Assembly: GCA_000257205.1 (NCBI GenBank)
Contig: AEZC01000025.1
Span: 1-53,704, forward strand
Reading direction: 5' to 3'
Length of the DNA: 53,704 bases
Source of the DNA: Vibrio ordalii ATCC 33509
Lineage (GTDB): Bacteria; Pseudomonadota; Gammaproteobacteria; Enterobacterales; Vibrionaceae
The notes beneath the pieces were generated by a model. It did no database searches and was not told where the DNA came from. It saw only the letters and a list, made by a program, of their open reading frames with translations. Position numbers and translations under genes: made by a program. Below are positions 40,058-50,070 of the stretch, in pieces (position 1 is the stretch's first letter; the number at the start of each line of letters is the position of its first letter).

Positions 40058-40643
40058 TTTTCAAGATCTTGATATGGATGAAATGGCTGAATGGCCGTTG
40101 CTGCCTCAACTGTTGGTTATTGTGTTGTTGATGCTGATTATTCAAGGTGTTGGCGCGTGGTTCTACCTGATGCCTCAAAATGAGCAATTGCAGAACTTAA
40201 AACAGCAAGAAGAGGTGCTGAAATCGACCTTACGGATTAAAGCCAGCAAAGCCGCCACCTTACCCCAGTTGCAAGCTCAACTGGATGAATTAACCGAACG
40301 TTATGACTTTTTATTACGCCAATTACCCGTGCAAAAAGAGCTCGCAAGCATGCTCGCATCGGTCAATGAACTAGGGCTAGATAACGCGTTAACCTTTACA
40401 CGTATTGATTGGGGAGAGAAACAGAATAAAGAGTTTCTGTATCGTTTGCCGCTCAATATCGAATTGACCGGTAATTACCACGACATTGGTGATTTTTCAG
40501 AGGCGATCGCGAAATTGCCCCGCATCATTAATTTCGATGATGTTGACTGGCAACGGGTTAGCCAGGAAAGCAGTACGTTACATTTTAGGGTGCGCGCTTA
40601 TACCTATCAATTCAAGCAAGAGGTGGACGATGAAGCACAATAA
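40050..40643 (+). CDS. pilO: type IV pilus assembly protein PilO
   Basis: PilO pairs with PilN through their periplasmic coiled coils and ferredoxin-like domains. The 197-residue product has one span (about 20-42), a coiled coil (about 48-90, QNLKQQEEVLKSTL) and a C-terminal globular domain with LPLNIELTGNYHDIGDFSEAIA. It overlaps the end of pilN by 8 nt and pilP by 14 nt, so its translation may depend on ribosomes crossing pilN, which the premature stop could disturb. Confidence 0.93.
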   Translation: MTSFQDLDMDEMAEWPLLPQLLVIVLLMLIIQGVGAWFYLMPQNEQLQNLKQQEEVLKSTLRIKASKAATLPQLQAQLDELTERYDFLLRQLPVQKELASMLASVNELGLDNALTFTRIDWGEKQNKEFLYRLPLNIELTGNYHDIGDFSEAIAKLPRIINFDDVDWQRVSQESSTLHFRVRAYTYQFKQEVDDEAQ

Positions 40644-41151
40644 TCTGCTGCTGATGGTGCTGTGTATTACCAGCGTATTGGTTGGTTGTAAGGCGAATCA
40701 AGATCCATTGAAAGTTTATGTAGAGCGGGTCGAGGGGCAAGCACGCAAAGACGTCGCCAAATTAAAACCCATTATTCAGTTTCAAGTTACTCATTATGCG
40801 CAACATGAATCCCGCGAACCTTTTGTGTTGCCTAAAGAAGCGATTGTACAAAATCAGCCTGTAGTGAAGGCCGACTGCTGGCAGCCTCCGGCTCGCAGTA
40901 AAAATGGCCAGCTAGAGCGCTATCCGCTTAATCAACTGCGATTAAAAGGCGTGATGAGTAGCGGGGGCGGGGTATCGGCATTAGTACAAACGCCTCAAGG
41001 CAAGGTCGTTAACGTGAAAGCGGGACAATATTTAGGTTTGAATCACGGCAAAGTTACTCGAGTTGATTCCAATTACCTGCTGATCAATGAAACCTTGCCA
41101 GACGGCTTAGGTTGTTGGAATCAACGAAACGTCAAATTGGCTCTGAAATAG
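40630..41151 (+). CDS. pilP: type IV pilus lipoprotein PilP
   Basis: PilP is an inner-membrane lipoprotein that connects the PilNO platform to the PilQ secretin. The 173-residue product has a lipobox (SVLVGC) with the lipidated Cys at residue 19. The C-terminal beta domain (about 90-170) contains LNQLRLKGVMSSGG and the usual GKVVNVKAGQYLG segment. I chose ATG 40630 because it gives the lipoprotein signal; the open frame extends back into pilO. Confidence 0.93.
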   Translation: MKHNNLLLMVLCITSVLVGCKANQDPLKVYVERVEGQARKDVAKLKPIIQFQVTHYAQHESREPFVLPKEAIVQNQPVVKADCWQPPARSKNGQLERYPLNQLRLKGVMSSGGGVSALVQTPQGKVVNVKAGQYLGLNHGKVTRVDSNYLLINETLPDGLGCWNQRNVKLALK

Positions 41152-41174
41152 AATTTGAATTTAGAGAAATCACT

Positions 41175-42905
41175 ATGACTAAAGGACGACAGACACAAAT
41201 GACTATGGTATTTCGGAGCCTCTTATTTGGCTTATTATTGAGTGTTGCAGGGCTAAGTGTTGCAGGGTTAAGTGTGGCGACAGAAACCGCGCAGACCAAC
41301 GAGCTTAAAGGCATCGACTTTCGAGTCAATAAAAACAAAGATGCGGTATTGATTGTTGAACTCGCATCACCCTCGACGGTAGTTAATGTGCAGAAAGTGG
41401 CTGACGGTTTACAAATTGAACTGCTTAAGACGGATGTCTCCAATGAGAAACTGTATGTCTTGGATGTCAAAGATTTTGCAACCGTTGTTGAGAGTATCGA
41501 GGTATTGCGCAAAGAGCCAAGTACACAGTTACTGGCGACCATTCATGGCGAGTTTAAGTATGATTACAGCTTGAAAGGGAAATACCTTGAGGTGGTGATT
41601 GGCAAACTGAAAGAACAAGAAAAACCTAAGCCGAAGAGCATTCTTGAGAAAGAGGGCAAGCTCATCTCGATTAATTTTCAAGATATTCCTGTGCGAAATG
41701 TTTTGCAGCTTATCGCAGATTATAACGCGTTTAACCTAGTCGTCTCAGATTCGGTCACTGGTAACTTGACGCTACGGCTTGATGGCGTGCCTTGGCAGCA
41801 AGTGCTCGATATCATTTTGCAAGTCAAGGGATTGGATAAGCGTGTTGACGGCAATGTGATTTTAGTGGCACCTAAAGAAGAGATGGATTTACGTGAAAAG
41901 CAGCAACTTGAAAAGGCACGTTTGGCTGAAGAGTTGGGCGATCTTCGTTCTGAAATCATCAAAATTAATTTTGCTAAGGCGTCTGATATTGCGCAGATGA
42001 TTGGTGGTGAAGGGGCCGTTAGTATGTTGTCTGAGCGAGGTTCCATCAGTATCGACGAGCGAACCAACTCACTACTGATCCGCGAATTGGCGGAGAATAT
42101 TGTGGTGATACGCCAAATTGTTGAATCACTCGATATTCCGGTTAAACAGGTGCAAATTGAAGCGCGTATTGTTACGGTTAATGAAGGGAATTTGGATGAG
42201 CTTGGCGTACGCTGGGGCTTTACCTCGACCAATGGCAACAACACCGTAGGCGGAAGTATTGAAAGTAATTTATTCCAAGTGGATAAGTCGGGAGAAAGTA
42301 CATTGCCCGTTGATGATTTCCTTAACGTAAACTTAGCAGCGACCTCCGCTAATGCCTCAAGTATTGCCTTCCAAGTGGCTAAGTTGGGGTCGGATATGTT
42401 GTTGGATTTAGAGCTTTCAGCGCTGCAACGTGAGTCGAAAGCGGAGATCATTTCCAGCCCTCGTTTGATCACGACCAACAAGAAACCCGCTTACATCGAG
42501 CAGGGTACGGAGATCCCTTATCTGGAGTCTTCTTCTAGCGGGGCAACGACAGTCGCCTTCAAAAAAGCGGTGCTGAGTTTAAAAGTGACGCCGCAGATAA
42601 CGCCGGATAATCGCTTAGTGTTAGATCTCAGTGTCACTCAAGACCGGCCTGGGGATATTGTAAAAACAGGGACGGGAGAAGCGGTTGCAATTAATACTCA
42701 GCGTATTGGCACTCAAGTATTGGTCAATAATGGAAAAACCGTGGTCCTTGGTGGAATATTCCAACATAGCGTCAACAATACGGTGGATAAGGTGCCATTA
42801 CTTGGTGATTTGCCATTACTTGGTGCATTGTTCCGCCGTTCCTATGAACAAGTAGGCAAAAGTGAGCTGCTGATTTTCGTGACACCGAAAGTCGTCATTC
42901 AATAA
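41175..42905 (+). CDS. pilQ: type IV pilus secretin PilQ
   Basis: PilQ forms the outer-membrane pore through which the pilus passes and DNA enters during transformation. The 576-residue product has a signal peptide (about 1-36), an AMIN domain (about 45-135), STN and N1 secretin domains, and a C-terminal secretin gate with VPLLGDLPLLGALFRR. I use ATG 41175, with AGAGAAA upstream; an ATG 24 nt later is possible. The signal core holds a tandem 15-bp repeat. It is the last pil gene before aroK. Confidence 0.93.
   Translation: MTKGRQTQMTMVFRSLLFGLLLSVAGLSVAGLSVATETAQTNELKGIDFRVNKNKDAVLIVELASPSTVVNVQKVADGLQIELLKTDVSNEKLYVLDVKDFATVVESIEVLRKEPSTQLLATIHGEFKYDYSLKGKYLEVVIGKLKEQEKPKPKSILEKEGKLISINFQDIPVRNVLQLIADYNAFNLVVSDSVTGNLTLRLDGVPWQQVLDIILQVKGLDKRVDGNVILVAPKEEMDLREKQQLEKARLAEELGDLRSEIIKINFAKASDIAQMIGGEGAVSMLSERGSISIDERTNSLLIRELAENIVVIRQIVESLDIPVKQVQIEARIVTVNEGNLDELGVRWGFTSTNGNNTVGGSIESNLFQVDKSGESTLPVDDFLNVNLAATSANASSIAFQVAKLGSDMLLDLELSALQRESKAEIISSPRLITTNKKPAYIEQGTEIPYLESSSSGATTVAFKKAVLSLKVTPQITPDNRLVLDLSVTQDRPGDIVKTGTGEAVAINTQRIGTQVLVNNGKTVVLGGIFQHSVNNTVDKVPLLGDLPLLGALFRRSYEQVGKSELLIFVTPKVVIQ
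41241..41279 (+). repeat. 15-bp in-frame tandem repeat in the pilQ signal peptide
   Basis: AGTGTTGCAGGGCTA and AGTGTTGCAGGGTTA are adjacent, followed by AGTGTGGCG, about 2.6 copies. They encode repeated SVAGL units in the hydrophobic core. The unit is a multiple of three, so copy changes would keep the frame. Confidence 0.85.
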
Positions 42906-42949
42906 CTTACGGCTGATATTGCGATTGGTTAAAAAATAAAGTTGCATTA

Positions 42950-43012
42950 GTGGCACCATATCTAGATAATTTCGGGTCTTATCACGAATCATCTGTGAGG
43001 AATAGGTGCCAC
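42950..43012 (+). other. inverted repeat in the aroK leader, possible structured RNA
   Basis: An 8-bp perfect pair GTGGCACC (42950-42957) and GGTGCCAC (43005-43012) encloses 47 nt. Two small stems inside, GATAA/TTATC and TCACG/TGTGA, share bases 42982-42983 and so exclude each other. There is no T-tract. It lies 79 nt before the aroK start. Confidence 0.5.
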
Positions 43013-43091
43013 GAGCGTCTTAACGGTCAGTATTATACTGGCTAATCTTGTGGCGATGTCATTGAATTAACGTTGTAAATTACTGCTAAAC

Positions 43092-43613
43092 ATGGCTGAG
43101 AAACGCAATATTTTCCTTGTTGGCCCAATGGGCGCCGGCAAAAGTACAATTGGTAGACATCTTGCTCAACAACTGCATATGGAGTTTTTAGACTCAGATA
43201 CAGTCATTGAAGAGCGTACAGGCGCAGATATCGCATGGGTATTTGACGTCGAAGGTGAAGAGGGCTTCCGTAAACGTGAGGAAGCTGTAATTAATGACCT
43301 AACCGAGAAACAAGGTATTGTACTCGCAACAGGCGGTGGTTCTGTTAAGAGTAAAGAAAACCGTAATCGTTTATCTGCTCGTGGTATTGTGGTCTACCTT
43401 GAAACGACGATTGAAAAACAACTTGCACGCACGAACCGTGACAAAAAACGACCATTGCTTCAAACAGACAATCCACGTGAAGTCTTAGAATGTTTAGCCG
43501 ATGAACGTAACGATCTTTACGCTGAGATCGCTGATTTTACGGTTCGTACTGACGATCAAGGTGCAAAAGTGGTAGCCAACGAGATCGTAAAAATGCTAGA
43601 AGAACATTCCTAA
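43092..43613 (+). CDS. aroK: shikimate kinase AroK
   Basis: AroK phosphorylates shikimate at the 3-hydroxyl in the chorismate pathway. The 173-residue product has Walker [10 protein letters not shown] at residues 11-19, a substrate-binding DSD near 33 and ATGGGSV near 79. ATG 43092 is preceded by a weak ribosome binding site. It is followed by aroB after 24 nt, the order conserved in enterobacteria (aroK-aroB-damX-dam-rpe-gph-trpS). Confidence 0.98.
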   Translation: MAEKRNIFLVGPMGAGKSTIGRHLAQQLHMEFLDSDTVIEERTGADIAWVFDVEGEEGFRKREEAVINDLTEKQGIVLATGGGSVKSKENRNRLSARGIVVYLETTIEKQLARTNRDKKRPLLQTDNPREVLECLADERNDLYAEIADFTVRTDDQGAKVVANEIVKMLEEHS

Positions 43614-43637
43614 GTTCTTTATTTTGGAGTGCAAACC

Positions 43638-44726
43638 ATGGAACGGATTACGGTCAGTTTAGATGAGCGTAGCTACCCAATCTCAATTGGCGCCGGATTA
43701 TTTAATGATCCGGCCCTCCTTTCTTTCTTATCGGCCAAACAAAAAGTCGTCGTCATCAGTAATGTGACAGTCGCGCCTTTGTACGCGGATAAAATCTTCG
43801 CCCTTCTTGCACCGCATGCTTGTAACGTCTCCTTGCTTGAACTGCCAGATGGCGAACAATATAAAACTTTAGATACATTTAATATGGTGATGAGTTACCT
43901 GCTGGAAGGTAATTCCAGCCGTGATGTGGTGATCATCGCTTTAGGTGGTGGTGTGATTGGTGATTTAGTTGGATTCGCCGCAGCCTGTTATCAGCGCGGA
44001 GTCGATTTTATCCAAATACCGACCACGCTGCTTTCGCAAGTGGACTCCTCCGTTGGCGGTAAAACCGCGGTCAATCATGCTTTAGGTAAAAACATGATTG
44101 GTGCATTTTATCAGCCGAAAGCCGTCATTATTGATACTGAATGTTTGGCGACTTTACCAGCGCGAGAATTTGCCGCTGGTATGGCGGAAGTGATCAAATA
44201 TGGCATCATTTACGATCATGATTTCTTTGTCTGGCTGGAAGAGAATCTCGATAAACTCTATGCCTTAGATGAGCAAGCGCTAAGTTATGCCATCGCTCGC
44301 TGCTGTCAAATTAAAGCCGATGTGGTCGCTCAAGATGAAAAAGAGTCGGGAATTCGCGCGTTGTTGAACCTAGGTCATACATTTGGTCATGCGATTGAAG
44401 CGCAGCTCGGGTATGGTAATTGGCTACACGGTGAAGCGGTTTCTGCCGGAACTGTGATGGCCGCTAAAACGGCGCAGTTACAAGGTTTAATTAACGATCA
44501 GCAAGTTGAGCGGATTGTTTCTATACTCAAAAGAGCAAATTTACCGATTCATACGCCCGAAAGCATGTCGTTTTCTGACTTTATGCAACACATGATGCGT
44601 GATAAAAAAGTGCTTTCAGGCGAACTACGTTTGGTGCTACCAACCAGTATTGGTACATCACAAGTAGTGAAAGGTGTACCCGAAGCGGTCATTGAACAAG
44701 CGATTGACTTCTGCCGCACCCTGTAA
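43638..44726 (+). CDS. aroB: 3-dehydroquinate synthase AroB
   Basis: AroB converts DAHP to 3-dehydroquinate, the second step of the shikimate pathway, using NAD+ and a divalent metal. The 362-residue product has the nucleotide motif [13 protein letters not shown] near 94 and the metal-binding His in [15 protein letters not shown] 43638 ([10 protein letters not shown]) has GGAG 8 nt upstream; a GTG at 43629 is open but extends past the family start. Confidence 0.98.
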   Translation: MERITVSLDERSYPISIGAGLFNDPALLSFLSAKQKVVVISNVTVAPLYADKIFALLAPHACNVSLLELPDGEQYKTLDTFNMVMSYLLEGNSSRDVVIIALGGGVIGDLVGFAAACYQRGVDFIQIPTTLLSQVDSSVGGKTAVNHALGKNMIGAFYQPKAVIIDTECLATLPAREFAAGMAEVIKYGIIYDHDFFVWLEENLDKLYALDEQALSYAIARCCQIKADVVAQDEKESGIRALLNLGHTFGHAIEAQLGYGNWLHGEAVSAGTVMAAKTAQLQGLINDQQVERIVSILKRANLPIHTPESMSFSDFMQHMMRDKKVLSGELRLVLPTSIGTSQVVKGVPEAVIEQAIDFCRTL

Positions 44727-44774
44727 ATCTTCATTGATACTAATTTGACAGTTGTCTGTCAGTAGGACGGCCTA

Positions 44775-46271
44775 ATGAGTTTGGCGAATGAATTACGTAT
44801 ATTGGAATTAGATTCGCAAGTCGAGCTACTTGAGCGTTTGCAATTATTGACCAATTTTGGCTCAAATGTCATTACTGTTGGTGGTGGATTAGGTTTTGGT
44901 AAATCTTGGTTAGCACAGCGTTATTTAGAAGCGTGGGCCGAAGATAAAAACCAATCGCTGTTGCTGTGTCATCCCAATCAAGATGACCAGCAGCGTCGAG
45001 CGACCATTCTTACCCAAATCGTTTCAGGCCCGTTATTTAATCCTCACGATACACTTTCTGACAGCTTAGCTCGTCTACTTGATGGTGGCGGTTGTGATGT
45101 GGTGATAGTTGTCGATGACGCTCATTTACTCTCCGAAACCTTAGTGTCCGAGCTATGGATGCTGGTATTAGAAGCACAAGCCAATCCATTGTGGACCATC
45201 AATGTCGTATTATTTGCACAAGCCAATAGCCTTGATGCTTTGCTGACCCGTTTAAGCTATGGACAAGAGCATAAACCTGTAGAGCTAGAGATTGAAGCGC
45301 TGAGCAATGAAGAAGCGGATCGCTTTTTTGAAAATCTGGTCATGCGTTATGTACCCGATGAGATGGAGCGCCGCGTACGCAACGCTTACAAAAAGGTGAA
45401 ACGCGTGCCTGGGGAAATCATGGCATTAGGAGAGCAGAAAATGGAAAAAAGGATCATCATCCGTTCGATTATCGGTTCTCCTGTGCAGATCGCTGCCTTG
45501 GTTTTACTGCTTCTGCTCATCATTGGTGGTGGTTACTGGTGGCTATTTACCCAACCCTCACCCGATGAGCAAGCGTCGCAAATTACAGGTACACTCGAGC
45601 AGACGGTAATCCCGACGCTAGGGGATGCCTCTGCACCAACAGTCAATACACTTGATGATTCAGCAACTGACACCACCAATAGTGGGAAGGTGCTTGCGAA
45701 AAGTGACCCGAGTTATTTAGGTGCTGAAGATGATTCCAGTTCGTTACCACCCGATGTGATGGAAAGTTCAGAGAGCGTGGGCATAATTGACAGCGATCAG
45801 CAACGAGTGGTGATTGAGTCTGATGTTGTGGATGCGCTTTTGGAAGGCAATTCGACCAAAGCCGATACGTCACTGAGTAATAATGCACTAGTTGATGCAC
45901 AAAACCGCACCGCGCAAACTGTGCCAGTAAGTGAGGCTGCCACTGCTGCTGCGCCAACGAAAATCACCTTCTCCTTTGCAAGAGAAGAACTCAAAGCCTT
46001 CTCGCCACGCAGCTATACTTTGCAATTAGCGGCGGTCAGTACCCTTAGTGAAGCGCAAAATTTTCTTAATACCTACGCGCTACAAGAGAAGGTGCGTATT
46101 TATCCGACAGCACGCAATGATGTGGAGTGGTACATCATCACCTATGGTAATTATCCAACCATCCAGTTAGCACGTGATGCCGTTGAAACCTTACCGAAAG
46201 CGTTGCAATTGCAAGGCCCTTGGGCCAAATCACTCAGCCAAGTACAGCGAGAGATTGATCGTGCGAAATAA
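44775..46271 (+). CDS. damX: cell-division SPOR-domain protein DamX with P-loop ATPase domain
   Basis: DamX localises to the septal ring through its SPOR domain, which binds denuded peptidoglycan. The 498-residue product has a cytoplasmic AAA-type region with Walker A GGGLGFGKS at residues 36-44 and Walker B VVIVVDDAHLL near 112. One membrane span follows (about 235-256), then an acidic, Ser/Thr-rich linker and a SPOR domain (about 410-490, SYTLQLAAVSTLSEAQNFL). The E. coli protein (428 residues) does not keep a clear P-loop. It lies between aroB and dam. Confidence 0.9.
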   Translation: MSLANELRILELDSQVELLERLQLLTNFGSNVITVGGGLGFGKSWLAQRYLEAWAEDKNQSLLLCHPNQDDQQRRATILTQIVSGPLFNPHDTLSDSLARLLDGGGCDVVIVVDDAHLLSETLVSELWMLVLEAQANPLWTINVVLFAQANSLDALLTRLSYGQEHKPVELEIEALSNEEADRFFENLVMRYVPDEMERRVRNAYKKVKRVPGEIMALGEQKMEKRIIIRSIIGSPVQIAALVLLLLLIIGGGYWWLFTQPSPDEQASQITGTLEQTVIPTLGDASAPTVNTLDDSATDTTNSGKVLAKSDPSYLGAEDDSSSLPPDVMESSESVGIIDSDQQRVVIESDVVDALLEGNSTKADTSLSNNALVDAQNRTAQTVPVSEAATAAAPTKITFSFAREELKAFSPRSYTLQLAAVSTLSEAQNFLNTYALQEKVRIYPTARNDVEWYIITYGNYPTIQLARDAVETLPKALQLQGPWAKSLSQVQREIDRAK

Positions 46272-46340
46272 CGCTGAGCTTGACGCAAAAATATGTTACA
46301 TTCCGCAGCCTTATTTCGTGGTTGAAAGATAGAGCAGTAA

Positions 46341-47171
46341 ATGAAGAAGCAGCGTGCCTTTCTTAAATGGGCTGGTGGTAAGTATGGCCTAGTCGAAGAT
46401 ATTCAACGTCACCTGCCGCCAGCGCGTAAACTGGTTGAACCCTTTGTTGGTGCTGGCTCTGTGTTCCTCAATACTGATTTTGAACAGTATTTGTTGGCCG
46501 ATATCAATCCTGATCTCATCAACTTGTACAACCTGATTAAAGATCAACCTGAACTGTACATCACCGAATCTAAGCGTTGGTTCACGGCCGATAACAACCG
46601 TAAAGAAGCGTATCTCGATATTCGTAAAGAGTTCAATAAAAACGATGATGTACTGTATCGATCATTGGCGTTTTTATACATGAACCGTTTTGGTTTTAAT
46701 GGTTTATGTCGCTACAACAAAAAAGGCGGTTTCAATGTGCCTTTTGGTTCCTACAAAAAGCCTTATTTCCCGCAAGCAGAATTGGAGTTTTTTGCCGAGA
46801 AAGCCAAGAAAGCGACCTTTATTTGCGAAGGATACGAAGAGACGTTTCGTCGTGCTCGCAAGGGCTGTGTTGTCTATTGCGATCCGCCATACGCGCCACT
46901 CTCTACTACCGCCAATTTTACTTCTTATTCTGGTAATGGCTTTTCATTGGATGATCAAGCCTCATTGGCCGATGTCGCTGAAAAAGCCGCCAATGATCGT
47001 GGCATACCAGTGCTGATTTCCAATCATGACACTAAGTTAACGCGCCGTTTGTATCATGGTGCAGAACTTAACGTGGTCAAGGTTAAGCGCACCATTAGCC
47101 GTAATGGGGCAGGGCGCAACAAAGTAGATGAGTTGTTGGCGCTGTTCAATACAGCGGAATGCGAAGATTAA
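46341..47171 (+). CDS. dam: DNA adenine methylase Dam
   Basis: Dam methylates adenine in GATC, which directs mismatch repair and replication timing and is essential in V. cholerae. The 276-residue product has the SAM motif FLKWAGGKY near residue 7 and FVGAGSVF near 35, and the catalytic D181-PPY-184. It is co-directional with damX (69 nt upstream) and rpe, within the conserved aroK-trpS superoperon. Confidence 0.98.
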   Translation: MKKQRAFLKWAGGKYGLVEDIQRHLPPARKLVEPFVGAGSVFLNTDFEQYLLADINPDLINLYNLIKDQPELYITESKRWFTADNNRKEAYLDIRKEFNKNDDVLYRSLAFLYMNRFGFNGLCRYNKKGGFNVPFGSYKKPYFPQAELEFFAEKAKKATFICEGYEETFRRARKGCVVYCDPPYAPLSTTANFTSYSGNGFSLDDQASLADVAEKAANDRGIPVLISNHDTKLTRRLYHGAELNVVKVKRTISRNGAGRNKVDELLALFNTAECED

Positions 47172-47283
47172 CATTTCTCCGTTAAATCGGGTGTCGCGCT
47201 AGGATATCTTGGTCAGCTTAGGTAGAATTGTGGGCGAATTTTGTTCATCACGCATTTGCGGCCACTAGCCTAAGAGGTCAGGT

Positions 47284-47958
47284 ATGAAAGATTTCCTAAT
47301 TGCCCCATCTATACTCTCAGCAGATTTTGCTCGTCTTGGCGAAGATGTTGAGAAAGTGCTTGCCGCTGGGGCTGACGTTGTCCATTTTGATGTAATGGAT
47401 AACCACTACGTTCCCAACTTGACCTTTGGTGCTCCGATTTGTAAGGCGCTGCGTGACTATGGTGTTACGGCGCCAATTGATGTCCACTTAATGGTTAAAC
47501 CAGTTGATCGCATCATTCCTGATTTTGCCAAGGCAGGGGCTTCGATGATCACTTTTCATGTGGAAGCTTCTGATCACGTTGATCGCACATTGCAATTGAT
47601 CAAAGAGCACGGATGCCAAGCGGGTGTAGTGCTCAACCCAGCTACGCCACTTGCGCATCTCGAATTTATCATGGATAAAGTGGACCTCATTTTGCTGATG
47701 TCGGTTAACCCTGGTTTTGGTGGACAATCTTTTATTCCGCATACGTTGGATAAACTGCGCGCGGTGCGTCAATTGATTGAGCAATCGGGTCGTCATATCC
47801 GCCTTGAAATTGATGGTGGAGTCAAAGTCGATAACATTCGTGAAATTGCGCAAGCAGGCGCAGATATGTTTGTCGCAGGCTCGGCTATTTTTGGCCAACC
47901 GAATTACCAAACTGTGATTGATGAGATGCGCGCAGAATTAGCCAAAGTGACGCGCTAA
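47284..47958 (+). CDS. rpe: ribulose-phosphate 3-epimerase
   Basis: Rpe interconverts ribulose-5-phosphate and xylulose-5-phosphate in the pentose phosphate pathway. The 224-residue TIM barrel has the start [14 protein letters not shown], metal-binding [12 protein letters not shown] near 35-46, [12 protein letters not shown] near 140 and the phosphate-binding EIDGGV. AGAGGTC lies before ATG 47284. Confidence 0.98.
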   Translation: MKDFLIAPSILSADFARLGEDVEKVLAAGADVVHFDVMDNHYVPNLTFGAPICKALRDYGVTAPIDVHLMVKPVDRIIPDFAKAGASMITFHVEASDHVDRTLQLIKEHGCQAGVVLNPATPLAHLEFIMDKVDLILLMSVNPGFGGQSFIPHTLDKLRAVRQLIEQSGRHIRLEIDGGVKVDNIREIAQAGADMFVAGSAIFGQPNYQTVIDEMRAELAKVTR

Positions 47959-48057
47959 GCAAAAATACTCACTACAACAACGTCAATCATTACTAAGTTA
48001 CATACTCATGACGCAACAAGGGGTTTTGTGCTCCTTGTCTATTATTCGGAAGTTAAG

Positions 48058-48744
48058 ATGTCTTTAAGCTCAATTAAATTAATCGCCTTTGATCTCGATG
48101 GTACCTTGCTCGACAGCGTGCCAGATTTAGCCGTAGCCGCTGATCAAACGGTGCAATCGTTAGGCTATTCATCGGTATCAGAAATGCAAGTGCGTGATTA
48201 CGTCGGCAATGGTGCAGATGTGCTGATCGCTCGCTCACTTAGCCAAAGTTTAACCATCAACCCTGATCTTAGCGATGAGATCAAAGCCACCGCTCGTGAG
48301 CGTTTTGATGAATTTTATGACCAAACTGGCCATAAACTGAGCCATTTATATCCCCAAGTGAAAGAAACCTTAGCGCAGCTACACAGCGCTGGGTTCAGAT
48401 TAGCTTTGGTGACCAATAAACCGTCTAAGTTTGTACCTGACGTATTGGTACAACATGGTATTGAGCACTTATTTACTGATGTGATTGGTGGTGATACTTT
48501 CCCGATCAAAAAACCTGATCCAATAGCGCTTAACTGGCTATTGGATAAACATCAACTAACGGCTAAGGAAATGTTGATGGTTGGGGATTCGAAAAACGAT
48601 ATTTTAGCGGCTAAAAATGCGGGTTGTTATTCGTTTGGTTTGACTTATGGCTACAATCACGGTGAGCCCATTTCAGCTTCCAACCCTGATTACGTGGCGG
48701 ACTGTATCGACCAATTGCTTGATGTGTTGCGAGTTTCAGCATAA
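48058..48744 (+). CDS. gph: phosphoglycolate phosphatase
   Basis: Gph dephosphorylates 2-phosphoglycolate formed during repair of DNA 3'-phosphoglycolate ends. The 228-residue HAD hydrolase has the nucleophile motif FDLDGTLLDS near residue 11, the VTNKPSK motif II and the MVGDSKNDILAA Mg2+ motif. ATG 48058 (MSLSSIKL) is chosen with GGA nearby; the frame extends to 48028 without support. It lies between rpe and trpS, followed by a terminator. Confidence 0.96.
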   Translation: MSLSSIKLIAFDLDGTLLDSVPDLAVAADQTVQSLGYSSVSEMQVRDYVGNGADVLIARSLSQSLTINPDLSDEIKATARERFDEFYDQTGHKLSHLYPQVKETLAQLHSAGFRLALVTNKPSKFVPDVLVQHGIEHLFTDVIGGDTFPIKKPDPIALNWLLDKHQLTAKEMLMVGDSKNDILAAKNAGCYSFGLTYGYNHGEPISASNPDYVADCIDQLLDVLRVSA

Positions 48745-48793
48745 AAGTTCACACAATGCGCTAGTAAAATACTCGTCAATGAGTACACTGCAT

Positions 48794-48847
48794 AAACCGC
48801 GTTATCGCTAAATTAAGTATCACTTAGCGAATGAGCGCGGTTTTTTT
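48794..48847 (+). terminator. terminator between gph and trpS
   Basis: Outer stem AAACCGCG/CGCGGTTT encloses inner pairing TCGCTAA/TTAGCGA and ends in a seven-T run. trpS must therefore be expressed mainly from its own promoter or by readthrough. Confidence 0.88.
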
Positions 48848-48898
48848 CACAGACATTTTCAGTCTTATCTCATTTTAAGTAGCAAGGAAATCATCCCT

Positions 48899-49915
48899 AT
48901 GAGCAAACCCATTGTATTGAGTGGTGTTCAACCGTCAGGTGAACTAAGTATCGGTAACTATTTGGGTGCTCTACGTCAATGGCAACAGATGCAAGATGAC
49001 TATGATTGTCAATACTGCGTGGTTGACCTGCATGCGATCACGGTTCGTCAAGATCCGAAAGCACTGCATGAAGCCACGTTAGATGCATTGTCAATCTGTC
49101 TTGCAGTTGGTGTTGACCCTAAAAAGAGCACGCTATTTGTTCAGTCACACGTACCAGAGCATGCTCAATTGGGTTGGCTTCTCAACTGCTACACGCAGAT
49201 GGGTGAATTGAGCCGCATGACTCAGTTCAAAGACAAATCAGCACGTTATGCGAACGATGTGAATGCGGGCTTATTCGGTTATCCGGTGTTGATGGCGGCC
49301 GATATTCTACTTTATGGCGCGCACCAAGTACCCGTGGGCAGTGACCAAAAGCAGCACTTAGAGCTTGCGCGCGATATCGCGACTCGTTTTAACAATATCT
49401 ATAGTCCTGAAAAGCCGATCTTCACCATTCCAGAGCCTTACATTCCGCAAGTGAACGCGCGAGTAATGAGCCTGCAAGATGCGACGAAGAAGATGTCTAA
49501 GTCAGATGATAACCGTAAGAACGTCATCACTTTGCTGGAAGATCCAAAGTCGATTATCAAGAAGGTTAATAAGGCTCAGACAGATACTGAAACGCCACCA
49601 CGCATCGCTTTTGATACCGAAAATAAAGCGGGTATCTCCAACTTGATGAGTTTGTACTCTGCAGCGACAGGCAAAAGCTTTGCTGAGATCGAAGCGCAAT
49701 ATCAAGGTGTTGAGATGTACGGTCCTTTCAAGAAAGATGTTGGCGAAGCGCTGGTTGCCATGCTGGAGCCGGTACAAGCTGAATACGCGCGCATCCGACA
49801 AGATCGCGCGTATCTTGATTCAGTAATGAAAGCGGGTGCAGAAAAAGCCTCGGCTCGCGCTGCGATCACCTTGAAAAAAGCATTTAAAGCGGTAGGGTTT
49901 GTCGAGCGTCCTTAG
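48899..49915 (+). CDS. trpS: tryptophanyl-tRNA synthetase
   Basis: TrpRS charges tRNA-Trp. The 338-residue class I synthetase has the [14 protein letters not shown] region bearing the HIGH-like motif near residue 12 and KKMSKSDDN (KMSKS loop) near 198, with the tryptophan-binding [16 protein letters not shown] region between. AAGGAAA lies upstream. It is the last gene of the conserved aroK-trpS cluster and has its own terminator. Confidence 0.98.
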   Translation: MSKPIVLSGVQPSGELSIGNYLGALRQWQQMQDDYDCQYCVVDLHAITVRQDPKALHEATLDALSICLAVGVDPKKSTLFVQSHVPEHAQLGWLLNCYTQMGELSRMTQFKDKSARYANDVNAGLFGYPVLMAADILLYGAHQVPVGSDQKQHLELARDIATRFNNIYSPEKPIFTIPEPYIPQVNARVMSLQDATKKMSKSDDNRKNVITLLEDPKSIIKKVNKAQTDTETPPRIAFDTENKAGISNLMSLYSAATGKSFAEIEAQYQGVEMYGPFKKDVGEALVAMLEPVQAEYARIRQDRAYLDSVMKAGAEKASARAAITLKKAFKAVGFVERP

Positions 49916-49949
49916 TTTTTTCTGCGACAATCTAACTCTTTTCTCATTA

Positions 49950-49980
49950 AATAAAGCTAGGTTTTCCTAGCTTTATTTTT
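49950..49980 (+). terminator. Rho-independent terminator of trpS
   Basis: A 12-bp stem AATAAAGCTAGG/CCTAGCTTTATT with loop TTTT is followed by TTTT. It lies 34 nt after the trpS stop. Confidence 0.92.
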
Positions 49981-50070
49981 TACTTCTGCTTAATAAAATT
50001 TGATCTTTCTCTTTGTATTGTAGGCTTAGGTCTACACTTTAAATCATAACCATGATGATGAGTTTTGAAC

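Noticed and set aside
41720..42481. Long minus-strand ORF (253 codons) inside pilQ
   Set aside because: It is Ser-rich shadow coding opposite the well-conserved secretin domains; no ribosome binding site or homology is visible.
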